A stretch of 64,000 nt of DNA from Phallus indusiatus (Eukaryota; Basidiomycota; Agaricomycetes; Phallales; Phallaceae), in NCBI GenBank assembly GCA_027605045.1, contig JAQFWX010000160.1, forward strand, positions 1-64,000, read 5' to 3'. A model generated the notes under the pieces. That model saw nothing but the letters and a program-made list of their open reading frames with translations, did not search any database and had not been told where the DNA came from. Positions 24,329 to 35,580 of the stretch are shown here, piece after piece (the stretch's first letter is position 1; every line of letters starts with the position of its first letter). Both the position numbers and the translations under genes were made by a program.

Positions 24329-25318
24329 TTATCGGTATAGCTCCGCCGACGATGCAGGTGTCATGTCCTTCCAATCTAAACGTTCAGCCAGCTTATCCTC
24401 AAGCTGAATGGAATCTTTTGATGGTCGCCTCTCGTAGTCTGGCCATGCGCCTAGTCTCCATCGTTTGATATAATCTTTCCCACCAGTCCACCCGTTCCCT
24501 TCAATTAGAGGCGGCTCAGCTACGACTTTCCATCTTTTTCGTGCCGCATGTATGTCTGCGCTCGACGTTCCCCCACTATCAATATCACCAGATTCTGACC
24601 AAGTTTCCAAAGCATGCTGCTCCATTCCAAACCCACGGATTACTTCGGGAGAGTCAGAGTCGGCTTTGTTGGTACCAACGCTGAACTGTGCACCATGTGC
24701 CCTAGCTTCTAGTAAGGCAAATCGGGACATAATGTTATGTTCTGATCTTAAAGCGTCATATTGTCGCACAGCTTCAACATAGGCCAGTGTCAATGGTTTT
24801 CCGTGAAACTCATGTAAGTGCACGGCGAACCGGACAGCACTTCAAAGTAATGTGGGTAACGATTGTGGTAAAAAGAAAGAGAATAAAGCTCACTCTTCTG
24901 GTAAAACGACTCGTCCTCTCTGACGCAATCTCACCCATTTTTTGCCGGATATGATGTGTTCTTCCTCAATGGTCCCATCCTCTACCAATGTCTTGGCTCG
25001 GAAGGCCTCAAAAGGCCTGTCCCTAAAGAACTGTCTTCGCACACAATCCTCAAGATATTCAATGGGTTTTGGAAGAGTCTGAGGTGCACGAAAATGCTTT
25101 GGATTACCACGTCTTTTTTGTTTATGCGGCGAATCGTCGAAATGTGCCACCTTTTTAGCAGGAGGCATGTCAAACGAGGTACGCTGAGGAATCCTACGAG
25201 GCGGGAGGGGTAAGGGAGGATGATCAAGCACGGCCTGGTACCAAACTGGTGTCTTCATGAACCCAGCACTAAGAAGTCGAGAGACCTGCTGATGGACTTT
25301 GGACGCTATTCGACGCAT
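24329..25318 (-). CDS. RSM25: Mitochondrial small-subunit ribosomal protein mS23 (Rsm25)
   Basis: Component of the mitoribosome small subunit. Start (CAT 25316-25318) gives MRRIASKVHQQVSRLLSAGF, then PVWYQAVLDHPPLPLPPR, the conserved N-terminal block of fungal mS23. Exon 1 continues PIEYLEDCVRRQFFRDRPFE and ends near 24893; one intron follows. Exon 2 encodes AVHLHEFHGKPLTLAYVEAV, then RQYDALRSEHNIMSRFALLE and EARAHGAQF, a family motif. The C-terminal part (ARKRWKVVAEPPLIEGNGWT, then GGKDYIKRWRLGAWPDYERR) is variable in the family. Stop TAA at 24329-24331. Convergent with SF3A2 (137 bp). The assignment relies on the conserved first 60 residues and the FALLEARAHGAQF block. Confidence 0.87.
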
Positions 25319-25485
25319 CCCTTGGGCCTTAAGTAGTGTGACTCTCTGGTAAAGTTCGAGTCCAAGCGTCCCAGGCCAAATTCAAGGCCCGCAAGCATCG
25401 GACTAGAAATTTCTTTTTCCGTTTCTTTTACCTTGTCGTCCTCGTTCACGTCAATTTGTTTAACGTTTTCTTTCTTCTCTCAATC

Positions 25486-27161
25486 ATGACTTCCACATCT
25501 CCCCCGGATATTTCATCTCTTACATTGTCTCCCCAGCGTCCACAGCAACGTCCTAACGAGAATTATGAAACGTATGATGGAAGGGCTTCCTACCACTTTC
25601 AAACTTCACCCCCGATGATTCCGGGAGGTCAGAACATATTTAATGCGACACAAATAACCCCAAAGAGCAAAAGCACCCGAGCCGCCCTGCCCTTTGTTAG
25701 TTTACTATATCTTGTACCCCTCCTATTTTTTTGCTGATCAAGTCGTTTGACAACATTCGTTCAATAGCAATGGTTAGACAATCCTGCCATAGCCCCTGAT
25801 ACGCGTCCTTTATCTCCCCCTCAAAGTTCGGATATCTCTTCTGGAGGTGGGTCTCCCCCAGCGACGGCCCAACTACCTCCTGGGGTTCCCGTGACTACAT
25901 CCAGCACCCAATCTGTGACCGGCGACGACGAAATCATTCCCACTGCTATCGTGATCAAAAATATTCCTTTCAATGTCCAACGCGAAACTTTGCTTGATAT
26001 AATTGTAGTTTTTCTTTCGTTTTCATGCAGGCATTCAACCTTTGACGATACACTGTTACACAGGCTTCCCTTAGCATACCAACTCCCTATGCATTCAACT
26101 ATCATCTTGATCCGGCTGGCGCTTTCCGCGGTCTCGCGTTTGCGAACTTCCGTTTGGCTCAGGACGCCGACGCCGTCGTTGCAGCCTTGAACGGATTCGA
26201 CGTTCAAGGGAGGAAATTACGTGTCGAGTACAAAAAGGTCCTTCAGGCTGGTGAGAAGGAGCGCATTGAACGCGAAAAGGCCTTGCGGCGAATGCGTTCT
26301 ATGCAGCTTGAAAAAGAACAATTAGCTCAAGCACAAGTACAAACGCAAGTTCAGCCGTCAGTGACAACGCCAGCTAAATTAAGCTCTGAACTGGATCTTA
26401 ACGACCCAGTTACTTTGGACATATATTCACGTATCTTGTTATTCAAAGATGATCATATGAGGGACGAACTGGCCTTTTCTAGAACTCTTGCTCCCAAGCA
26501 AAGAAGAATAGTTCATTTAGTTGCCCAAAGGCTAGGGGTGTATCACTACTCGGTTGGAGAGGGTGAAGAGCGGTATGCTGTTGTCACTCGCGTGGATCCG
26601 CAAAGTAGAGTACGTTTAATCTATGAAGTTTTATCGTTCAGTCAAATTGACAAATACTAGCCTCAGGCTCAGCGAGCCGTATCCCAGACATTCTCAAGAG
26701 CACCTTCGTACCTCAGTCCGGTCTCACCTCTAGACCATAATCCACCTCCTGGTCTGCGTTCTAAAAAATCTATGCCCGATATGAAGACGCTTCATTCGTC
26801 TACTCCACGTTTAACTCACCGTTCCTCTAATGGAAATATTCGCGAGGGGTACGCCACTATTGCATCTCCTTCGCGTAGGTCACCTGGGGGTTTTGGGTCA
26901 TTGTTTAACACGGCAGGAGCTTTCGGATCGTTGAGTAATTCCTCCATACCTCCTGTGCCTACTCTTCCCGTTGGTATCAATGGTGGAACAGGAGGTGGAG
27001 GTGGAGCTAGTGATGGCCCTAACAGCGGGGTTGTTAGACAGCCCAGAGGACCGAGTAGCACAAATGGAGGATTTAACATCAGGAGAGAAAGAGCGACGGT
27101 TAGTGAAAGTGCTCCTCCTGGGGGATTTGATACTAGAATCCACGAGTCTTTGGAAATATAA
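25486..27161 (+). CDS. RRM + R3H RNA-binding protein (Pin4/Cip1-like)
   Basis: Likely cytoplasmic RNA-binding regulator related to yeast Pin4/Mdt1 and fission-yeast Cip1/Cip2, which act in stress and cell-cycle control of mRNAs. The first ATG after the upstream C/T-rich leader (25486) gives MTSTSPPDISSLTLSPQRPQ. A disordered N-terminal part precedes an RRM: PTAIVIKNIPFNVQRETLLD (RNP2), YAFNYHLDPAGAFRGLAFAN (RNP1-like), and VAALNGFDVQGRKLRVEYKK. A basic/glutamine helix follows, then a segment resembling an R3H domain: LDIYSRILLFKDDHMRDELA, FSRTLAPKQRRIVHLVAQRL, GVYHYSVGEGEERYAVVTR. The C-terminal third is Ser/Gly/Pro-rich and probably disordered. Three or four introns; TAA at 27159-27161. Last host gene before the transposon island. 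Confidence 0.8.
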
Positions 27162-27727
27162 TGCTCTAGCCTACCAAACGGACTAAACTGGTATGGGAGG
27201 TATTTTTCTTATCTGTAAACCATTTTCTTCTCCATCACACACTGCGAATTAATGCTTACGTGGGGGACCTCTACTTCTTTTACAACATCTAAAGTTATAT
27301 CATGCAAAATATGTTCATGCTATTCTCCTTTTTAGGTCCATAAAGCATGCTATACACTCTTTTTCTCTACCATTCCTTAAGCACCTTGTCTTATGATTTT
27401 GTCCATTGGCTCCCTCAACTAATTCATTTTATTTCCATACAGTTTATGTATATACACCCTCTCGAGTTTATCATATACTTTCAAAAATGTGTGTAGTTGA
27501 AATCTGTAGGTGCATGATGTTCATAGGTCTCAAATGCAATTGTGACTATTTGTCAAGTCCAGAACAGTTTGAGAGAAAAAGGAAAAGGAAATTAAGAATA
27601 AGAATAAGGATAATATTCACATACATGCAGCAAGGGCCCACCATTCCATTTAATTTGCTTTCACTATAATTTTACATGTTATTTGGGTGTATTTATTGTG
27701 TAATGGTGATTACCAGCTCACTCTGAG
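27162..27727. other. Gene/transposon-island border
   Basis: 566 bp of AT-rich sequence after the last host stop codon. Short open frames here do not resemble proteins. The first transposon-type terminus starts at 27728. Confidence 0.4.
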
Positions 27728-28017
27728 TGTCACGAGCCGATTTTCTCATGACATCGATTTAACGATTTAATTCGATTTCACATTCTTTATCGATTCTGAA
27801 CGAATGAACCTTATAGAGATCGCACTCTATGCGATCTCTCAAAATACTGATTATCGATTTATTGACTTTGACAATCAGTGAGGTTCTATGATATAAATAG
27901 AATACATTCTATTTCTTTCTTTATGTTTCTAACGAACCTCACGACTTCCTCAAGTACTATTATGTACTTATCCAAATTAGTACTTTCTTTGTACTTGACC
28001 CTGCATCACTTTGTTGT
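27728..28017 (+). mobile_element. LTR-like fragment (family J)
   Basis: Begins TGTCACGAGCCGATTTTC, a typical Ty3-like LTR start, and has a TATA box GATATAAATAGAATAC near 27889. It is interrupted at 28017 by a family-A LTR and may resume afterwards; its right end could not be fixed. Confidence 0.45.
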
Positions 28018-28159
28018 TGTTAGGGCTACTCAGCTCACACTAGAGGGAGGGGATCCTAAGACAATATATTGGGAAAGACACTAACTACTCACCTAGAGGG
28101 AGGGGATCCTAAGAGAACAAGCTTAGGGACCCTCACTCTAGGTACAGCTACTATATACA
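28018..28159 (+). mobile_element. Family A solo LTR, short form
   Basis: Starts TGTTAGGGCTACTCAGCTCA and carries two copies of the CTAGAGGGAGGGGATCC motif, as in the full family-A LTR at 39447. It ends at TATATACA. The 4-bp TTGT on both sides (28014-28017, 28160-28163) suggests a real insertion of a short form, although truncation of a longer copy is possible. Confidence 0.5.
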
Positions 28160-28596
28160 TTGTCGAAGTTAGTCCTATAGCTTCCATTGTACGATACATG
28201 TGACTGTCACTGGGTGCTATACATCATCCTCTCTTGGCCTCCACTTTCACATGGTGATGAGGGTGAGATCCCTTTTCTAAGCCGTACTATTGCATATCAT
28301 CGAATTTTACCTCTCCTCTAGTGTAAGAACAACGATAAGTACCACCACATGAAAAATCACAAAGTTCCCACTTCATCCCGTGTTGTCGCCACTCAAACCC
28401 CATTTCCCCCACATCTGAGAGTCATCATTTTCTTCCTACTGTCGTTTTGGTTTTGGTCAACGCCAAGGCTTGGACCGTCTTTTTCCTCAATCTTTCATTC
28501 GATTATTGTCATGATCCGATTCATGACATCACTTCTGGTAACATTACGTAATCCATATTCAATCATTTACCGTTTATCTCCGTAATCTTATCTCAC

Positions 28597-28860
28597 TGTA
28601 ACGGTTCCGCTATGAGCAGCGGACTACTATTAACCATAGTACATATTCATATATACATACAATTGTATGCAGACGATCGTCGCCTGCACAAGTACCTAGT
28701 ATTATGTAATGTACATAGGCGCCGTCACACCAGTAAATACCGCGTAACGGTAAAGGCGCCGGCAGCCTTTCTTACCTGCACTTGCAAATATACAGCTTTA
28801 TACTGTTTGTTGTGAGTCCGTAAGAACCGGGCTAATCGTAAACTGTAACGAAACGTTACA
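28597..28860. mobile_element. Hairpin-rich small element, copy I2
   Basis: 264 bp, starting TGTAACGG and ending GTAACGAAACGTTACA, with exact 5-bp duplications CTCAC on both sides (28592-28596, 28861-28865). It encodes nothing. Internal hairpins include TCCGCT/AGCGGA, TACTAT/ATAGTA, a GCAG...CTGC stem and TACCG/CGGTA. It shares its 3' end and its TG...CA termini with the more striking copy I1 at 51461. Confidence 0.65.
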
Positions 28861-29030
28861 CTCACTTACATCACTCACGATAAGACCTTCGCGTTCAGTC
28901 ATCTCAATCAACCTCGCAACTCGAATAGAGACATACCTGTCTCTCTTAACTCCTGGGACACCCGTGGATAGGCCTTTCTAGAATATTCCACTGTCAAGGT
29001 CCAAGTCTTCGGATGAGTTCGAGAGGTTCG

Positions 29031-29382
29031 TGTCACGGTACGCTAGCGCCTTTTCCGATTATTCGATTTCTTCGATTTCTTTCGGTTTCATTTCGTGTTA
29101 CGATTTCCTCCATTTCCCGTACTTTGCCGTTTCCATTAGTTCCATCGTTTTCTCGATTTTTCGATCTCTTCGATTTTCCTCGATTTCTGTCTGTATCTCC
29201 TCGGATCCCATGGGGATCAGTCGAGCGCTTCGTATCCTGTACTTATATGCGTTTTCCCTAGAGGGGGATACCTAAGCTTGTTCTCTTAGGTTTTCCCTCC
29301 TCTAGGTGAGTAGTTAGTCGCTGCCCCTCAATAGATCTTAGGTTTTCCCTCCTCTAGGTGTGTGCCCTGAGTCGCCCTAACA
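29031..29382 (-). mobile_element. Family B solo LTR (copy 1)
   Basis: 352 bp from TGTCACGGTACGCTAGCGCC to GTCGCCCTAACA. The TATA motif GCATATAAGTACAGG lies on the minus strand, so that strand is the sense one. No target duplication is visible, so it may be a recombination product. Its 81-codon chance ORF is identical to that in copy 7 at 55323. Confidence 0.75.
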
Positions 29383-29609
29383 CTAGAGGTTTGTGGCCCA
29401 GACCCTTACAGCACTCCATCAAGGCAGTACGCTTCGTATCTGAGCATGCTAAAGCCGAAGCAAAACTGGTGACCTAGTAAAATTAGTCAATATTAACCCA
29501 TGTTAGCCAACATAACTCAACGTACCTTTTTCAGAGTAAAGATGGCCTCTTTACGCTGAGTGTCATCCAGTTCTCCTAGCTTGAGTTCCGTTGCTTCTGC
29601 AGCTAAGTC

Positions 29610-29909
29610 TGTTAGGGCGACTCAGGACACACACCTAGAGGAGGGAAAACCTAAGAGAACAAGCTTAAGTATCCCCCTCTAGGGAAAACGCATATAAGTA
29701 CAGGATACGAAGCGCCCGACTGATCTCCATGGGATCCGAGGAGATACAAACAGAAATCGAAGGAAATTGAAGAGATTGAGAAATCAAGAGAACGATGGAA
29801 CTAATAGAAACGGCAAAGTACGGGAAATGAAGGAAATCGTAACACGAAATGAAACCGAAAGAAATCGAAGAAATCGAATAATCGGAAGAGGCGCTAGCGT
29901 ACCGTGACA
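29610..29909 (+). mobile_element. Family B solo LTR (copy 2, 300-bp form)
   Basis: Starts TGTTAGGGCGACTCAGG and ends GCGTACCGTGACA. It has one instead of two copies of the roughly 52-bp CACCTAGAGGAGGG module. It lies at the truncated 3' end of the hAT-2 transposase. No target duplication found. Confidence 0.75.
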
Positions 29910-30972
29910 ATTACTTTACGAAGTCCAAGATAATCTGACATTGAGTACCAGTTTTGAGATCAACCCAATGGGCGGTGACAGTAATAAAGCTCATGGCGGC
30001 TCGTGAGGTCCACGTGTCTAACGCAATATGAATCGCAGCTGGAAAAGCCTAAAATAAAGTCATTAGTATGCCGACTGCCCAGTACTATAGTTCACATTTC
30101 ATACCTCAAAGATTTTAACAAGCTTTTCTCGTGACAGCTGGTGCAACTTCTGGATGTCCCGGACGACTGAAGATCGCGACGGCACCTCGACTTTTAAATT
30201 GAGCATTTTGAAAAGCAATATGAGTTTGGCATCTTCTACAATGGTGTACGGACGATTTTTGGCTACCATCCATTTGACGATCCCAAAGCGAAACCTGTCA
30301 CGAGAGTAGCTGCTGCCATTAACATACTCGGTCATAGAAAGAGCCTCTTTGGTTCATTTTGGATCACAGCCGTCTCTGTGACAGTTTAGGTTGCTGGTTG
30401 ACGCATTGCCCAGTATACGTGTTAAGACAATGCTTGGATGCCTGTAAATTAATGAGTGAATTTAATGAATCAAATACATAGATTTAACCAGATGAATGAA
30501 CATATGTGCGACAAATAAATTTCATTGAGAGTTTGCCTTGCTTAGTTCTGATTGGTTTACCTTTGTCATTGATGACGAGTGAAGCAGGAAAAAAATGTTC
30601 GTATACACCCTGCTGCCATTGTTTTGACCTTTTTACTATGAGAGCATGGGTGAAATTGAACGAGAAAAAAAGGACAAGAAACGGCTTACGCATTTTTCGA
30701 GAATTCTCAGAAACATCACTAGGATAAATGTCGTCTTCTGCATTTTCTAGACTAGACATTTCTATGGGAGTTCCTATGACCGCATCTGGAAGTGTCGGAG
30801 CGGACGTGTCTATCACAGCTTCATCAGAGGTTTCGTTGGAAACGACTTGTGATGATGAAGGAGTGGTTGGCTTGACTTTTTTAGAATGATTTGGAGAAGG
30901 GGAGTCTACTGTTATTCTTCTCTTTCTTTTCGAAGCAGAAGGAGCCATTACTTTAGTAGGCTGGGGGCACAA
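29910..30972 (-). pseudogene. hAT transposase remnant (hAT-2), 5' part
   Basis: Minus-strand exons encode a basic N-terminal region (SASKRKRRITVDSPSPNHSK), a BED-finger-like part with GNASTSNLNCHRDGCDP, then FRFGIVKWMVAKNRPYTIVE, then AFPAAIHIALDTWTSRAAMS, FITVTAHWVDLKTGTQCQII. These are the typical hAT blocks before the catalytic core. The ORF has an in-frame TGA where CGA is expected (near 30345) and stops at the family-B LTR at 29909, so the C-terminal two thirds are missing. Confidence 0.75.
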
Positions 30973-31024
30973 ACTTGATTTGTCATTCCATCCGCCGGTG
31001 AAAATTTAGACTACTTATGCTAAA

Positions 31025-31160
31025 AATAGACACTGTTGAAACCCGGGTACCCATAGGTTTTGTCCTTACCCACAGGTATTTACCCATGACAGGTCACAGA
31101 TACATTAATTTCAAGGTGTTACCCACAGGTACGGGTAATACCCGTCTTGGGCCTTAAAGT
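31025..31160. repeat. hAT subterminal repeats, left side
   Basis: Repeated ACCCR(T/C)AGGT/GGGTA-type motifs (for example ACCCGGGTACCCATAGG, TACCCACAGGTATTTACCC). Such arrays are transposase-binding sites near the ends of many hAT elements. A matching array lies at 35430-35580, on the other side of hAT-1. Confidence 0.6.
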
Positions 31161-32491
31161 GAGATAAGGCTCATCTTCATTTGTCTGTCCTCCAAGCTCA
31201 AATGCCACCAAATTTCAGAGCAGAAGTTGTCTGCTGGATCTCAGAAAGTATCCGCCCATTCAAAATTGTTGAAGATCACAGGTTTCTGTGCTTGATGAAA
31301 ACCAGACATCCTGATCTTCCAATACCATCAGCCAGAACAGTATCACGAGATGTTAAGTTGCTGTTTGTCAAGACACATATGTGCATTGGCAAACTTTTGC
31401 AGGTAGGTCTGAAAAAGAAAAAAAAATGTGTGCTTACAGAGTATAAAAATATGACAGCCGACTTAACTTTGCAACCAATGCCTGGTCTTCTCCCAATCAT
31501 CATGCCTATGTGGCATTTACGGTTCATCTTGAAATCAAGGGAAAGATGGTTGGATTGGTATTAGATTTCATTGAGCTACCAGAGGTGTGTTTTTACAGAC
31601 TTACCAAACTTGACACACACTAATAGTCTTGTCTTTTTGGATCAGTCGCATACTGGTCCTGCAATGGCACGGGATTTTGTGCGTATTCTGGATGATTTCC
31701 AGATCAGTCATAAGGTGTGCGCACCTTCAAATAGAAAGAGAGATGGAACTTACTTATTCCAGATCCTTTCAATTACATGTGATAATGAATCCAATAACGA
31801 ATCGATGACCACAGCCCTCGACGAGTACCTCACCGCATTTAGCCAGGTTAATCGCACACACTGTTTTCTTCATATCCTCAACCTGGTCGCGAAATCATTC
31901 CTCAAACAATTCAAAGCCTCCAAGCAAAACAACGAGGACAAAGATCCTGAGCTATCAGCTTTTATGGAAGGATCAGAGGAGGAAGAACTTATCTGCCTCC
32001 AAAAAAGCCAACAAGATGTGGTGGACGACTTGCTGCCGGATGATGATGATGAAGAAGGCTGGGTTGATGAAGTATCTATGTTGAGCGATCAAGAGCACTC
32101 AGAACTGCAATCAAAAATAAGACCTATAAGCCGAGTTTTATTCAAGGTAAGCAAAGTGTGCTCATGACTTATGAACCAGTGTGCTTACCATCTGTTCAAG
32201 CTTCGCAAACTTGCGTACAAAATCGTTCACTCAACTACTCTCCTTTTGCCCATGTGGAAGGCATGCCTTTCAGAGCTCAACCTTCCACTTCATATTATGC
32301 CATGTGATGTATCAACACATTGGAATTCAACGTTCGACATGCTTCAGTTTGTCTGGACCTACAAGGAAGTGATCATCAAGTTAACGTCAAACATCAATAA
32401 CAACCTATATGAATTCAAGCTTGAAACTGTTGAGTGGGAGTTAGTGAAAGCACTGGTAGAAGTTTTAAAGGTGTGTCTGTACTCTGAATAC

Positions 32492-32825
32492 TGTTATGGT
32501 ACGCTAGCGCCTCACCTGATTATTTGATTTCTTTCGGTTTCGTTTCGTATTACGATTTCCTTCATTTCCCGTGCTTTGTCGTTTCCACTATTTTTGTCAT
32601 TCTCTCGATCTCTTCGATTTATTTTGATTTCTATTGTATCCCCTTGGATCCCATGGAGATCAGTTGGGCGCTTCGTATCCTGTACTTATATGCGTCTTCC
32701 CTAGAGGGGGATGCCTAAGCTTGTTCTCTTAGGTTTTCCCTCCTCTAGGTGAGTAGTTAGTCGCTGCCTCTCAATAGATCTTAGGTTTTCCCTCCTCTAG
32801 GTGTGTGCCTTGAGTTGTCCTAACA
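32492..32825 (-). mobile_element. Family B solo LTR (copy 3) in a hAT-1 intron
   Basis: 334 bp with TGTTATGGTACGCTAGCGCC at one end and GTCCTAACA at the other, flanked by AATAC duplications (32487-32491, 32826-32830). It lies between the donor after ALVEVLK and the acceptor before YLKDRTSW, so the coding sequence is untouched. Confidence 0.9.
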
Positions 32826-33486
32826 AATACTACTTTTCGCGCTGTCTGACTGTTCATTTGTCAGTATCTGAAGGATAGAACGTCATGGTTCTCGTGCCAC
32901 TCACCAAACCTCATGGTCATCATCCCAGCCATGGATAAAATTGACAAGTATTTTACAGAATGTTGCAAAGCTTCAAGCAAGACAAATGCAGCAATCCGCG
33001 CGGCCATTATTACAGCTAAAAGAACACTCAACTGCTACTATACTCTGACAGATGATTATGAAGTGTACTGGGTTACTATGGGTGAGTTTGTCTTCTATTG
33101 GTTTAGCTAATATTAATCTTTACATAGTCCTACATCCACACTACAAGCTACAGTACTTTAGAAAGGCCAGATGGCCTGAAGAATGGATTGACACTGCGAA
33201 ACAGTTGGTGGTTGATGAATTTGATAGGTCTTATGCACATTTGGAGTTCCCAAGTGACAACGACGAAGATGATGAAGAAGCTGAAAAGGCGAAAAGAATG
33301 ACATCAAGAAAGAAGGTGTGTGCCGGCTCAATATTTGACTTCATTTTCCTGACTTTGCACTCTCCTCTAGTCATCAGCATCACACAACATATTCACGGAC
33401 CACGACACTTCGGATGATGAAGACGCTAATCATGTTGATGAACTCCAGCTATACTTCAGCATGCCCACAGAAAAATCATCACTACA

Positions 33487-35043
33487 CACTGGAGACATTG
33501 TAGGGTTTAGCCAAACAAAGGATCCTAAGAAAATTATAGTTCAAGGTATAGGCTATTAACAATTTACCAAATTGCAAAACCATATTATAACTAATACTCA
33601 GGTTAAGGGATTCTGTTAGGGTGACTCAGGGCACACACCTAGAGGAGGGAAAACCTGAGAGAACAAGCTTAGGTATCCCCCTCTAGCGAAAACGCATATA
33701 AGTACAGGATAAGAGGCGCCCGACTGATCTCCATGGGATCTGAGGAGATATAGACCGAAATCGAAATAAATCGAAGAAATCGAGAAATCAGGAAAATGAT
33801 GAGAATAGTAGAAATGGCAAAGTACGGGAAATAAAGGAAATCGTAACACGAAATGAAACCGAGAGAAATTGAAGAAGTTGAATAATTGGGCGAGGTGCTA
33901 GTGTATCGTGACAGATTCTGGCTTGCAAAATTGTCAGTATACTACTATAATTATCTTGGCCAAATTATGTAATAATTCTTTATCATATAAGCCTATGATT
34001 AATGTTATCCATTCAGTAAAATAATGAATAGAATGAAACTTACATTATCATCATTCATATTGAAGAATGTTCTCAAAATCTTTTTTACATTTATTGTGAA
34101 AATATATTTTTATTACAATTTAGATGCATGGAGAAAGCTTAATTTTAAGCATGAGATTACACTGTGTAATATCAGAGTTTTCCTGGGAAAACCTTAACAA
34201 TACAGGGATTCACTGGAGACATTGTAGGGTTTAGCCAAAAAAAGGATCCTAACAAAATTATGGTTCGAGGCATAGGCTATTAACAATTTACCAAATTGCA
34301 AAATCATATTATAACTAATACTCAGATCAAGAGATTCTGGCTTGCAAAATTATCAGTATACTGTTATAATTATCTTAACCAAATTATGTAATAATTCTTT
34401 ATCATATAAGCCTACAATTAATATTATCCATTCAGTAAAATAATGAATAGAATGAAACTTATATGATCATCATCTATATTGAAGAATGTTCTAAAAATCT
34501 TTTTTATATTTATTGTGAAAATATATTTCTATTATAATTTAGATGCATGGAAAAACCTTAATTTTAAGCATGAGATTACATTGTGTAATATCAGAGTTTT
34601 CCTGGGAAAACCTTAATAATACATGGATTTCTGGAAAATCTTGAGAAAACTCTAATGTCACATATTGTGACCTCAAGTTTTAATTACACAGAAACTCAAT
34701 ATTTCTCACTCCCTCAAAATTATGATGAAAAATTGTATTGATAAGTAATTATATTAACTTCATTATATAATTTTCAGCTATAGTTAATAATAATTTATGT
34801 TTTACTTTGTATACTGTTTGATTGAAAAGAAAAAGTTATTGATAGTGTTATATAAGTAAAAATTCCTACATAATTTAACGAAGATAAAAATAGCAACATA
34901 CTGACAATTTTTCACAGAATCCCTTGATCTGAGTATTAGTTATAATATGATATTACAAGTCAGTGAATTGTTATATGCCTATACCTTGAACTATAATTTT
35001 TTTAGGATCCTTTTTTTGGTCAAACCCTACAATGTCTCCAGTG
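33487..35043. mobile_element. CACTG-type (CMC/EnSpm-like) non-autonomous DNA transposon
   Basis: Both ends show the inverted repeat CACTGGAGACATTGTAGGG, followed by GGATCCTAA-type text, and are flanked by a 3-bp duplication ACA (33484-33486, 35044-35046). Inside, the left-terminal region is repeated head-to-tail (second start at 34210), giving two similar AT-rich units of several hundred bp. No transposase is present. It carries a nested family-B LTR at 33614-33913. CACTG ends with a 3-bp duplication fit the CACTA/EnSpm superfamily. Confidence 0.8.
33614..33913 (+). mobile_element. Family B solo LTR (copy 4, 300-bp form)
   Basis: TGTTAGGGTGACTCAGGG to GTATCGTGACA, flanked by GATTC on both sides (33609-33613, 33914-33918). 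It is nested in the CACTG transposon, so it is younger than that insertion. Confidence 0.9.
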
Positions 35044-35429
35044 ACAGTGGTGGACTGCTAAGCGCAAGCTTTATCCACATCTATCATGTATGACTCTTGA
35101 TTATCTGACAATCCCTGGTAAGTACTTATGCAAATTCTCATATTATCTGTATATTTATTGCTATTTAGGAATATCAATTGACATAGAACGTCTCTTTAGC
35201 CAAGACCAGCTTGTTCTATCTCACACTCACAGTCATCTGTCCCCAGCATCAACACGTGCACTGCTCTGCTTAGGTTCTTGGAGCAATACGGGACTCATCA
35301 AGGATGAAGATATATAGCAAGTAGGAAGTTTAGACAAGATTGAAGGAGAAATAGAATTAGACAAAGTATCTAGCATGTTAACTAGAGTCTAGCAGCATCA
35401 ATATACATGTAAATTCAGTGTTACATAAT

Positions 35430-35580
35430 TGTACCTGACGGGTTACCCGCTACCCGTCAGAAACCCGTGAATATACCCTTAAATATTACCCATGGGTGGA
35501 CGGGGGATTACCCATACGAATGTGGGTATGGGTGAAGCTTGGAGTACCCACAGGTTTACCCGTGTCATTGCCTAGTTATA
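35430..35580. repeat. hAT subterminal repeats, right side
   Basis: Dense ACCCGT / CCCATGGGT / GTGGGTATGGGT motifs, mirroring 31025-31160. The likely right terminus of hAT-1 is near TGTCATTGCCTAG (35559-35571). I could not find a convincing 8-bp target duplication. Confidence 0.55.

Larger units (their letters stand above)
31202..35317 (+). pseudogene. hAT transposase (hAT-1), interrupted by three insertions
   Basis: Plus-strand multi-exon hAT gene. Recognisable blocks: MPPNFRAEVVCWISESIRPF, IPSARTVSRDVKLLF, AFTVHLEIKGKMVGLVLDF, SHTGPAMARDFVRILDDFQI, ILSITCDNESNNESMTTAL, NRTHCFLHILNLVAKSFLKQ, MPCDVSTHWNSTFDMLQFVW, VLHPHYKLQYFRKARWPEEW, and the C-terminal dimerisation region YPHLSCMTLDYLTIPGISID, IERLFSQDQLVLSHTHSHLS, STRALLCLGSWS, ending KDEDI at 35315-35317. 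A family-B LTR sits in one intron (32492-32825) and a CACTG transposon (33487-35043, itself hit by another B LTR) breaks the last large coding block at KSSL/QWW. Apart from the insertion the frames are open, so it was probably active until recently. Host protein function: none expected. Confidence 0.85.

Noticed and set aside
29030..29275. Repeated 81-residue Phe/Ser/Ile-rich peptide (also at 29665, 55430)
   Set aside because: It is a chance frame over the TTCGATTTC-rich part of family-B LTRs; conserved only because the LTR is conserved, and broken in other copies.
29031..29909. A pair of inverted B LTRs bounding one composite element
   Set aside because: The LTRs differ in form (352 and 300 bp), the 227 bp between them have no element body, and the outer flanks do not match.
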